This document shows, one piece after another, positions 7,220 through 13,423 of a stretch of 14,620 nucleotides of DNA. Position 1 is the stretch's first letter; each line of letters opens with the position of its first letter. This stretch comes from Fervidifonticultor_A tertius (lineage in GTDB: Bacteria; Sysuimicrobiota; Sysuimicrobiia; Sysuimicrobiales; Humicultoraceae). A model generated the notes under the pieces. The model was not told the origin of the DNA, did not search any database, and saw only the letters and a list, made by a program, of their open reading frames with translations. A program made the position numbers and the translations under genes. Where the stretch lies: positions 1 through 14,620 of the forward strand of contig JAVKIY010000066.1 in assembly GCA_031459235.1 (NCBI GenBank). The letters are read 5' to 3'.

Positions 7220-8733
7220 CGGTCCCGGGCTACGAGGGGCTCCGGGTCTACTACGGCGACCTGCACAGCCATTGCGACGTCGGCTACGGGCACGGCACGC
7301 CCGAGGACGCCTACACGAACGCCCGGCTGCAACTCGACTTCGCCAGCGTGACCGCGCACGCGGTCTGGCCCGACATGCCGGCGCCCGACGAGCGCCTCGG
7401 CGCGACGGTGGCCTATCACCGGCAGGGATTCGCGCAGGCGGCGGCGCGGTGGCCACACCTGCGCGAGGTGACCGACGCGGCCAACGACGACGGGCGGTTC
7501 GTCACGTTTCTCAGCTACGAGTGGCACTCGCTGCGCTATGGCGATCACAACGTCTACTACCGGGACGGGAGGGGAGAGATCATCCAGGCAGCCGACCTCG
7601 ACGAGTTGAGAGCCGCGCTGCGCCATCTGGCGGCGTCGGGGACCGAGGCGCTACTGATTCCCCACCACATCGGTTATCGCGCAGGCTATCGTGGCATTGA
7701 CTGGCGGATGTTCACGCCCGAGTTCTCGCCCGTGGTCGAGATCGTCTCGATGCACGGGGTCGCGGAGAGCGACGATGCTCCGTATCCTTACCTGCACACC
7801 ATGGGCCCGCGCGACGGTCGCAGCACCGTGCGGCACGGCCTGCGCCTCGGCAAGGTCTTCGGCGTCATCGGCTCGACCGACCATCACGCCGCGCACCCGG
7901 GCAGCCATGGCTGGGGTCGGGCCGGAGTGTGGGCCAGGGGGTTGACCCGCGAGGCGATCTGGGACGCGTTGGTGCAGCGGCGGACCTACGCGCTGACCGG
8001 CGATCGAATCGCGCTGGCACTTTCGCTCAATGGACATCCCATGGGCGCGGTCGTGGACCCGGCGCCGGTGCGGCTCCTCCATGTGGCGGTCGAGGCGGGC
8101 GACGCGATCGACTACGTGGATGTCGTCTACAACGGGGGGGTCGTCCACCGGTGGATGCCACCAGCGGCCGAGTGTGCGGGCGGCGCGTGCGCGGTGACGC
8201 TCGAGCTCGGCTGGGGCGACCGAACCGACGCGGTGGAGTGGCGGGTGGACCTGGGCGTCGAGGGGGGCCGCCTCCTCGATGTCGAGCCGCGGCTCCGGGG
8301 GGACGATGCGATCTCGCCCCGCCAGGGCGGCAGCGGCGGGGTCGCGCTGAGCGCGTGGGAACGGCTGGGCGACCGCGTCGTCCTACGGACCACCACGAGG
8401 GGCAACCCCGGTCCGCTGACGCCTGGGACACAGGCGATCTGCCTGCGCCTGGAGGGCGACGCGTGCGCCCGTCTCACCGGACGGATCAACGACCACGTGA
8501 TTGACGTGCCGCTGTCGGCGCTCTGGCAAGCGTCCCGTGTCGGGTACCTGGGGGGGTTTCGGGCGCCAGCGTACCGGTTCAGCCGCGCCGTGAGCGATCG
8601 GGAGTCATCGGGGGCCTTCGTGTTCGAGCACCGCAGCGACGGTCAGGGGGACTGGTATTACGTGCGTGTGAGGCAGACCAACCACCAGTGGGCCTGGAGC
8701 TCGCCGATCTGGGTGGGGACGCCGCGCGCGTAG
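7216..8733 (+). CDS. DUF3604 family PHP-like metal-dependent hydrolase with large insertion
   Basis: 505 residues from GTG 7216, which overlaps the previous stop as GTGA. Metal-binding candidates run in PHP order: Asp15-Leu-His17-Ser-His19, His48, Glu102 with His104, His150-His151, Glu175 with His180, and Asp222-His223-His224 followed by His227. There is no signal peptide, so it is probably cytoplasmic. The Arg-Arg-Thr-Tyr-Ala motif leads into a C-terminal beta-rich region that ends Trp-Ala-Trp-Ser-Ser-Pro-Ile-Trp-Val. Compared with the paralogue at 1-660, about 130 extra residues lie between roughly residues 311 and 478. PHP-fold proteins commonly hydrolyse phosphate esters using two or three metals, but no activity can be assigned here. 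It ends the operon; the converging gene's stop lies 12 bases on. Confidence 0.85.
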   Translation: MTVPGYEGLRVYYGDLHSHCDVGYGHGTPEDAYTNARLQLDFASVTAHAVWPDMPAPDERLGATVAYHRQGFAQAAARWPHLREVTDAANDDGRFVTFLSYEWHSLRYGDHNVYYRDGRGEIIQAADLDELRAALRHLAASGTEALLIPHHIGYRAGYRGIDWRMFTPEFSPVVEIVSMHGVAESDDAPYPYLHTMGPRDGRSTVRHGLRLGKVFGVIGSTDHHAAHPGSHGWGRAGVWARGLTREAIWDALVQRRTYALTGDRIALALSLNGHPMGAVVDPAPVRLLHVAVEAGDAIDYVDVVYNGGVVHRWMPPAAECAGGACAVTLELGWGDRTDAVEWRVDLGVEGGRLLDVEPRLRGDDAISPRQGGSGGVALSAWERLGDRVVLRTTTRGNPGPLTPGTQAICLRLEGDACARLTGRINDHVIDVPLSALWQASRVGYLGGFRAPAYRFSRAVSDRESSGAFVFEHRSDGQGDWYYVRVRQTNHQWAWSSPIWVGTPRA

Positions 8734-8747
8734 AGCGACGCCCGCTC
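8733..8747. terminator. Possible short bidirectional hairpin between convergent stops
   Basis: GAGCG (8733-8737) pairs with CGCTC (8743-8747) across a 5-base loop. It overlaps the stop codons of the DUF3604 gene (8731-8733) and the ExoD-family gene (8746-8748). The stem is short and has no T-tract, so termination is only a possibility. The 12-base gap leaves room for nothing else. Confidence 0.2.
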
Positions 8748-9381
8748 ACGGGACGGTGCGCAGCCGGCCGAGCAGCACCACGATCAGCCCCGCGGACAGC
8801 CCCACCAGCGCCAGGGTAGCCGTGCCCGCCAGCAGCCCGGCGAGCATGAACACCGCGTCCCGGTTGAGCAGCCCCACGCCGATCATCATCACCGCCAGCG
8901 CCGGCAGCGTGTTGAGGAACGGCAGGGGGCTCAGCAGCACCACGCCCATCAGCAGCACCATCACCCCGGCGGCCCGCACGGCGACGCGCTCGCTCACCCA
9001 CAGGCCGCGCGGCCGCGAGAGCCGCTCGACCCGCCGGACGATGGGCACCCCGCGCTCGCGCAACGCGCGGGCCGCGGTGGGACTCAGCACCCAGTCGCGG
9101 AAGCGGCGCGGCACCCAGGGCCGGGGGGCGCCGCGGAGCATCTGCACGGCGCACGCGGCGTAGACGGGTCCCACGACGGTGGACGAGCCGGGCGGCAGGA
9201 ACGGGATGAGCATCGGCAGCCCCAGCACGAGCAGCAGGAGTCCGAAGCCCCGGTCGGCGGTCCGGTCGAGCAGGTCTCCCACGCGCACCGGCACCCGGTC
9301 GGCGTCGGCCAGCGCCGCCAGTAGCACCGCCGAGAGGGGGACCTCCCGGGCCGATGGATCCAGCGAAGCCCCGGCCGCCAT
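8746..9381 (-). CDS. ExoD family membrane protein
   Basis: 211 residues from ATG 9381, with stop TGA at 8746-8748. This is an integral membrane protein of the exopolysaccharide-synthesis ExoD family (PF06055). Recognisable features are an early helix with Asp-Arg near residues 35-45, the hydrophobic Leu-Pro-Met-Leu-Ile-Pro-Phe-Leu-Pro-Pro-Gly segment, and the later Asn-Thr-Leu-Pro-Ala-Leu...Gly-Val-Gly-Leu-Leu-Asn-Arg-Asp block. Two C-terminal hydrophobic helices follow. The length is typical. ExoD was named from Rhizobium exopolysaccharide mutants, but its biochemical role is unclear. The gene starts 7 bases after the dppC-type stop, so it is probably co-transcribed with the peptide-permease genes, in the place where DppD/DppF ATPases are usually found. 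No clear Shine-Dalgarno is visible. Confidence 0.82.
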   Translation of the reverse strand: MAAGASLDPSAREVPLSAVLLAALADADRVPVRVGDLLDRTADRGFGLLLLVLGLPMLIPFLPPGSSTVVGPVYAACAVQMLRGAPRPWVPRRFRDWVLSPTAARALRERGVPIVRRVERLSRPRGLWVSERVAVRAAGVMVLLMGVVLLSPLPFLNTLPALAVMMIGVGLLNRDAVFMLAGLLAGTATLALVGLSAGLIVVLLGRLRTVP

Positions 9382-9388
9382 GGCGAGG

Positions 9389-10279
9389 TCAGCCGAGCTT
9401 CATGCGCGGGTCGAGCGCGTCGCGCAGGCCGTCGCCCAGCAGGTTGAACGCCATCACCGTCAGGAAGATCGCGACCCCCGGAAACGTGGCGATGTACCAT
9501 GACGAGAAGAGGTAGGTCTGCCCCTCACCCAACATCGTTCCCCACTCGGGCGTGGGCGGCCGCACGCCCAACCCCAGAAAGCCCAGGCCGGCCGCGGTGA
9601 GAATCGCCGCGCCGAGCTGCAGCGTGGACTGCACGATGACCGGCGGGAGGCAGTTGGGCAACACGTGGCGCCGGATGATGCGCGCCTCCGGGACGCCGAC
9701 GGCGCGCGCGGCCTCGATGTAGACCTGGGAGGCGATCGACAGCGCCACGCCCCGCACGAGCCGGATGTACGTCGGCGCCGTGGCCAGCCCCACGGAGGCG
9801 ATCACGTTGGTCACCCCGACGCCCAGGACCGAGATCAGCGTGAGCGCCAGCAGGAACCCGGGGAAGGCCAGCATCAGGTCCACCACGCGCTGGACCGCGA
9901 TGTCCACGCGCCCGCCCTGGTAGCCGGAGATCACCCCCACGGGCACGCCGATCGCGGCGGAGAGCGCCACGGCCAGGATGCCGATCAGGAACGAGACCCG
10001 GGCGCCGTAGACCACGCGCGTGAGCAGATCGCGGCCGAGCTGGTCGGTGCCCAGTGGGTGAGCCGCCGACGGCCGCTGGAGGACGCGGTCGAAGTCGGCC
10101 TCGTTGGGATCGTGCGGGAGCACCAGCGGCGCCAGCACGGTCGCGGCCACGAACGCGGCCAGGATCGCGGCACCCGCGGTAGCCGTCCGGTGCCGGCCCA
10201 GACGGCGCAGCACGCCGGCTCGCCGCGGCGGCAGGGGCTCGGCCACCCACCTAACCGTAGTGGATGCGCGGGTCGACAT
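9389..10279 (-). CDS. dppC: Dipeptide/oligopeptide-type ABC transporter permease (DppC-like)
   Basis: 296 residues from ATG 10279, which overlaps the upstream permease gene by 29 bases. An in-frame GTG at 10244-10246 would avoid the overlap, but no well-spaced ribosome-binding site supports it. This inner-membrane permease of the DppC/OppC type has a cytoplasmic basic N-terminus, a first membrane helix near residues 35-53, and the family marker His-Pro-Leu-Gly-Thr-Asp-Gln-Leu-Gly-Arg-Asp. The EAA loop at about residues 171-218 contains Ala-Ala-Arg-Ala-Val-Gly...His-Val-Leu-Pro-Asn. It ends with Asp-Pro-Arg-Met-Lys, as these proteins do. It pairs with the DppB-like permease encoded just upstream. 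The exact solute (peptide, glutathione, nickel chelate or other) is not evident. Confidence 0.93.
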   Translation of the reverse strand: MSTRASTTVRWVAEPLPPRRAGVLRRLGRHRTATAGAAILAAFVAATVLAPLVLPHDPNEADFDRVLQRPSAAHPLGTDQLGRDLLTRVVYGARVSFLIGILAVALSAAIGVPVGVISGYQGGRVDIAVQRVVDLMLAFPGFLLALTLISVLGVGVTNVIASVGLATAPTYIRLVRGVALSIASQVYIEAARAVGVPEARIIRRHVLPNCLPPVIVQSTLQLGAAILTAAGLGFLGLGVRPPTPEWGTMLGEGQTYLFSSWYIATFPGVAIFLTVMAFNLLGDGLRDALDPRMKLG

Positions 10280-11180
10280 ACGCGTAGAGGAGGTCCACGG
10301 CCAAGTTGACCACGGTGAAGACGACCGCGAAGGTGAGCACGACCCCTTGAATGACCGGGTAGTCGCGCGCGGTGATCGCGTTGACGAGCAGGCGACCCAT
10401 CCCGGGCCAGGCGAACGTCGTCTCGGTTAAGATCGCCCCTCCCAGCAGCGCGCCGAACTGGAGCCCGACCACCGTGATGATGGGGATGAGCGCATTCTTC
10501 AGCGCGTGGCGGAGGATCACCGCCGGGCGCCGCACCCCCTTCGCGCGCGCGGTCCGCACGTAGTCCTGGTTGAACGTCTCGAGCAGGCTGCTCCGCGTCA
10601 TGCGCGCGATGATGGCGATCGAGAACGCCGCCAGGGTGAGCGTCGGCAGCACGAAGTGCGCCGCGCCGCCGTAGCCGCCGGCCGGGAGCCAGTGCAGGTA
10701 GACCGAGAAGACCAGCATCAGCATGATGCCCAGCCAGAAGACCGGAATCGAGACCCCGCATAGTGCCACGGTCATGACCAGGTAGTCGAGGATGGAGTAC
10801 TGCCGGGTCGCGGACACGACGCCCGCGGCCAGGCCGACGGCGGTCGCGACCACCGTGCTGGAGAAGGCCAGCAGCCCGGTGGGCCGGAGCCGGAGCCCGA
10901 TCTCCTCCAGCACGGGCGCGCGTGTCACCGCCGAGAGCCCCAGGTCACCCTGCAGCAGCCGGCTCAGGAACCGCGCGTACTGTACCGCGATCGGCCGGTC
11001 CACCCCGAGCTCGCGTCGAATCCGAGTGACCTCCTCGTCGGACGCCTGGACGCCCGCGATGATGCGCGCGGGGTCGCCCGGGATCAGACGGACCATGAGG
11101 AAGATGACGAGCGTGACGCCGAACAGGGTCGGCAGCGCAAGACCCACCCGGCGTAGGACGTAGTGCGACAGCGAGGACAT
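10251..11180 (-). CDS. dppB: Dipeptide/oligopeptide-type ABC transporter permease (DppB-like)
   Basis: 309 residues from ATG 11180. The frame is open further upstream, but that stretch lies across the binding-protein gene and is compositionally an out-of-frame shadow. Hallmarks of DppB/OppB are the Tyr-Val-Leu-Arg-Arg N-terminus leading into membrane helix 1, then Arg-Leu-Ile-Pro-Gly-Asp-Pro, the periplasmic Leu-Gly-Val-Asp-Arg-Pro segment, and Gln-Gly-Asp-Leu-Gly-Leu-Ser. The EAA loop at about residues 194-240 has Asp-Tyr-Val-Arg-Thr-Ala-Arg-Ala-Lys-Gly and Asn-Ala-Leu-Ile-Pro. It ends Tyr-Val-Asp-Pro-Arg-Ile-His-Tyr, a normal DppB end. It lies 82 bases downstream of the binding-protein gene, across a strong hairpin. 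No good Shine-Dalgarno precedes the ATG. Confidence 0.93.
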   Translation of the reverse strand: MSSLSHYVLRRVGLALPTLFGVTLVIFLMVRLIPGDPARIIAGVQASDEEVTRIRRELGVDRPIAVQYARFLSRLLQGDLGLSAVTRAPVLEEIGLRLRPTGLLAFSSTVVATAVGLAAGVVSATRQYSILDYLVMTVALCGVSIPVFWLGIMLMLVFSVYLHWLPAGGYGGAAHFVLPTLTLAAFSIAIIARMTRSSLLETFNQDYVRTARAKGVRRPAVILRHALKNALIPIITVVGLQFGALLGGAILTETTFAWPGMGRLLVNAITARDYPVIQGVVLTFAVVFTVVNLAVDLLYAYVDPRIHYG

Positions 11181-11208
11181 CAGGCCGGGGAGAGGAGGAG
11201 GGGACCGC

Positions 11209-11242
11209 GCGGGGGCTGCGGCCGGCCGGCCGCGGCCCCCGC
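11209..11242 (-). promoter_or_regulatory. Very strong GC hairpin between binding-protein and permease genes
   Basis: GCGGGGGC (11209-11216) pairs with GCCCCCGC (11235-11242), and inside it GCGGCCGG (11218-11225) pairs with CCGGCCGC (11226-11233). Only one position (11217/11234) is mismatched. No T-tract follows in the direction of transcription. In comparable binding-protein/permease operons such as malE-malF, a hairpin here partly stops transcription or protects the upstream mRNA, so the binding protein is made in excess. I infer that role; the structure itself is plain. Confidence 0.6.
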
Positions 11243-11262
11243 CGCACGACGGACGTCCGGGG

Positions 11263-12855
11263 CTAGGGCCTCCACGTGGCCTTGCTCGTGTCCCACTTCT
11301 CGATCGGGAGGATGCGCACCCCTTCCAGGTTCCGCACCGTGGCCACGTACCACTTCTGCGTCCACAGGAAGACCCACGGCGCGTCGTTCCAGATGAGCTG
11401 CTGCGCCTCGCGGTAGATCGCTTTCCGCCGCTCCGGGTCCACCTCGTTGCGACCCCGCACAAGCAGATCGTCCACCCGGTCGTTCTTGTAGTACGCCGGG
11501 CCCAGGCCCGTGGGCGGGTGCGAGCTCGAGTGGAACTGGCCGTAGAGTGCGCCGTCGCAGTCGAGGACCGGCCACGCCCACCCCAGCACGATCATCTGGA
11601 TGCGCGTGCGGTCGGGCGGGGTGAGGATCATCGCCACGTAGGACGGCCAGTCCATGGTGCTGACGTTCGCGCGGACGCCCACGTTGCGGAGCTGCGAGGC
11701 GATCGCCTGCGCGAACTGGAAGTCCTGGATGTACCGGCCGGTCGGCGTGAAGAAGTTGACCTCGAACCCGTCCGCGTAGCCGGCCTCGGCCAGGAGCTGC
11801 TTGGCCCGGATGGGGTTGTAGGGCCAGCCGTCGGGCGCAACCGGCACGCCGCCGAACATCATCGGCGGGCACGGCGAGACCGCCACCGTGCCCAGGTCGA
11901 AGAGCACGCTGGCCAGGATCGCCTTCTTGTTGATGGCGTAGTTCATCGCCTGCCGCACCCGCACATCGCGGAACGGTCCCCACTGGGTGTTCAACACCAG
12001 GAAGATCGTACGGTCGGTGGCGGCCTCCACGATGCGCACCCGCTCGTTGCGCCGCAAGTTCCGGACGTCGGGCGCCGGCGGCAGCATCGCCATGTGGACG
12101 TCGCCCGCCAGCAGCTGCGTGAGCCGCGTGCCCGCGTCGGGGACCACGCGGAAGTGCACCTCCTCGAACACGGGCCGGGTCCCCCAGTAGCGCGGGTTGC
12201 GTTCGACCGTGATGCCCTCGCCGCGGCGCCACTCCTTGAACATGTACGGGCCGGTGCCGGCGCCCGCGGGCGCGACGCTGAACCGGTCGCCCGCGCGCTG
12301 GACCGCCGCCGGCGACAGGATCGCCGCGGTGTTCCCGCCCAGGTTGGCCAGCAGCAGCGGGCTCGGCTGCCGGAGGGTGAGGCGCACCGTGGTGTCGTTA
12401 ACCACGTCCACTGACTGGATCGCGGCGTAGAGGTGGCGGTTTGGGACCCGGTTGCGCGGGTCGAGCAGGCGCTCCAGGCTGAACTTGACGGCCGCCGCGT
12501 TGAGCGGCGTCCCGTCGTGGAACGTGACGCCCGAGCGCAGCGTGAACGTGTACTGCAGGCCGTCGCGCGAGATCTGCCACCGCGTGGCGAGTTTCGGGAC
12601 GATCTCGCCGGGCCGCTCGACGTACTCGGCGTCCACGAGCGGCTCGTAGATGTAGTCCACCATGTTGATGACAGTGGTGGTCGTCTGGCTGATCGGGTCG
12701 AGCGTGTCTGCGTCGATGCCGACCGCGATGCGGAGCTGCCGGGGCGCGGCCTGGGCGCCGGCCGGCTGGTGCTGCATGGACAGGACCAGGGCCAGCAGCG
12801 CGAGCAGGATGCCGATGCGGGACGTGGTTCTCAACGCGCTCCCCCCTTCGACCAT
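11263..12855 (-). CDS. ABC transporter solute-binding protein, family 5 (DppA/OppA-like)
   Basis: 530 residues from ATG 12855; a TTG start at 12834 (523 residues) is a serious alternative. The signal peptide is a Leu/Ala-rich core ending Ala-Gly-Ala-Gln, with no lipobox cysteine, so the protein should be free in the periplasm. Mature features of SBP family 5 are Asp-Thr-Leu-Asp-Pro near the N-terminus, then Ala-Thr-Arg-Trp-Gln-Ile-Ser-Arg-Asp-Gly followed by Tyr-Thr-Phe-Thr-Leu-Arg-Ser-Gly-Val, and Phe-His-Asp-Gly-Thr-Pro-Leu. Later motifs are Gly-Thr-Gly-Pro-Tyr and Asp-Val-Arg-Val-Arg-Gln-Ala-Met-Asn-Tyr-Ala-Ile-Asn-Lys. The family carries di- and oligopeptides, nickel, glutathione and some sugars. 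It is the first gene of the cluster, followed by DppB and DppC permeases. The ligand is not predictable from motifs. Confidence 0.93.
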   Translation of the reverse strand: MVEGGSALRTTSRIGILLALLALVLSMQHQPAGAQAAPRQLRIAVGIDADTLDPISQTTTTVINMVDYIYEPLVDAEYVERPGEIVPKLATRWQISRDGLQYTFTLRSGVTFHDGTPLNAAAVKFSLERLLDPRNRVPNRHLYAAIQSVDVVNDTTVRLTLRQPSPLLLANLGGNTAAILSPAAVQRAGDRFSVAPAGAGTGPYMFKEWRRGEGITVERNPRYWGTRPVFEEVHFRVVPDAGTRLTQLLAGDVHMAMLPPAPDVRNLRRNERVRIVEAATDRTIFLVLNTQWGPFRDVRVRQAMNYAINKKAILASVLFDLGTVAVSPCPPMMFGGVPVAPDGWPYNPIRAKQLLAEAGYADGFEVNFFTPTGRYIQDFQFAQAIASQLRNVGVRANVSTMDWPSYVAMILTPPDRTRIQMIVLGWAWPVLDCDGALYGQFHSSSHPPTGLGPAYYKNDRVDDLLVRGRNEVDPERRKAIYREAQQLIWNDAPWVFLWTQKWYVATVRNLEGVRILPIEKWDTSKATWRP

Positions 12856-12867
12856 AGTGTCGAGCGA

Positions 12868-12896
12868 TGCACACCTGGCGGGCTGCCTGTTATGGT
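12868..12896 (+). promoter_or_regulatory. Possible sigma-70-like promoter for the small secreted protein
   Basis: TGCACA (12868-12873) and TATGGT (12891-12896) are spaced by exactly 17 bases. Each matches the -35 or -10 consensus at 4 of 6 positions. They lie in the divergent gap 12856-12963, pointing at the gene at 12964. In high-GC DNA such matches arise by chance, so this is tentative. No comparably spaced pair was found for the opposite-strand binding-protein gene. Confidence 0.25.
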
Positions 12897-12963
12897 ACGG
12901 CGCCCCTGTCCGGTTCCCTCTCTGGACCGCAGGAGCCGGCCGGGCGGCGGCGAACGACCGGCC

Positions 12964-13356
12964 ATGCGGCCGATCTTCCTCGCGGTCTGCCTCGTTCTGA
13001 CGGCGACGTCGCCGCTGTCCGCGGCGCCGACGGACGAGACCGCCGACATCGCAAAGAACCTCGCGGAGAACATCCTGGGCAGGGGACAGGTGCGCTCCAG
13101 CCGCAGCACCAACGGCGGTCGCGGCCTGGTGATGGCCTGGGAGTCGCCGACCTACCGGTCGCACCATGCGGCCGCGCACACCCGCGAGCTGCTGGAGGCC
13201 GAGGTCGGGCTCGCCTGGGGCGCGATCTGGCGCGTGCTGCACCGGGTCGAGGCCCTGGAGTTCGAGATCACCTCGGGCGGCCGCCGGCTCTGCAGCGGGA
13301 CGGCCACCCGCACGCGCCCGCTGGTCATCGTCTACGCCCGCGACCTGGGCAACTAG
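12964..13356 (+). CDS. Small secreted protein of unknown function
   Basis: 130 residues from ATG 12964. This start was chosen because a clean signal peptide begins there (Met-Arg-Pro-Ile-Phe, a Leu/Val-rich core, cleavage near Ala20-Ala21). In-frame codons further upstream, including an ATG at 12892, encode Arg/Pro-rich residues unlike a protein start. The mature part of about 109 residues is mixed alpha/beta and hydrophilic, with one cysteine (Leu-Cys-Ser-Gly), a His-His pair, and an amphipathic segment Ala-Trp-Gly-Ala-Ile-Trp-Arg-Val-Leu-His. I recognise no family. No strong Shine-Dalgarno is seen. It is divergent from the peptide-binding-protein gene and convergent with the cupredoxin gene, so it appears to be its own transcription unit. 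Confidence 0.65.
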   Translation: MRPIFLAVCLVLTATSPLSAAPTDETADIAKNLAENILGRGQVRSSRSTNGGRGLVMAWESPTYRSHHAAAHTRELLEAEVGLAWGAIWRVLHRVEALEFEITSGGRRLCSGTATRTRPLVIVYARDLGN

Positions 13357-13374
13357 GCTCCCGTGCAACGCGGA

Positions 13375-13397
13375 GGGGCGGCCCCCTCGGCCGCCCC
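13375..13397. terminator. GC-rich hairpin between convergent genes, possible bidirectional terminator
   Basis: GGGGCGGCC (13375-13383) pairs perfectly with GGCCGCCCC (13389-13397) over a 5-base loop. It sits 18 bases after the small secreted gene's stop and about 27 bases after the cupredoxin stop on the other strand. There is no T-tract on either side, so it would be an atypical (I-shaped) terminator. The location fits well. Confidence 0.5.
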
Positions 13398-13423
13398 CCG
13401 GTCCGCGACCCCCCGTCGGACGG

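Noticed and set aside
11250..11259. 10-base palindrome CGGACGTCCG just after the binding-protein stop
   Set aside because: Short, without a loop or T-tract, and expected by chance in GC-rich DNA; the larger hairpin beside it is the credible element.
10251..11462. A 403-residue version of the DppB-like permease
   Set aside because: The extra N-terminal 94 residues are Ser/Arg/Gly-rich shadow sequence lying over the binding-protein gene. DppB proteins start with the Tyr-Val-Leu-Arg-Arg segment found right after ATG 11180.
11518..12414. Long plus-strand frame (298 codons) opposite the binding-protein gene
   Set aside because: It is rich in Arg, Ala, His and Asp with no motif, typical of the antisense frame of a high-GC gene; the minus-strand family match is unambiguous.
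12856..13368. N-terminal extension of the peptide-binding protein on the minus strand
   Set aside because: The extension overlaps the small secreted gene, lacks protein-like composition and would bury the signal peptide inside the protein.
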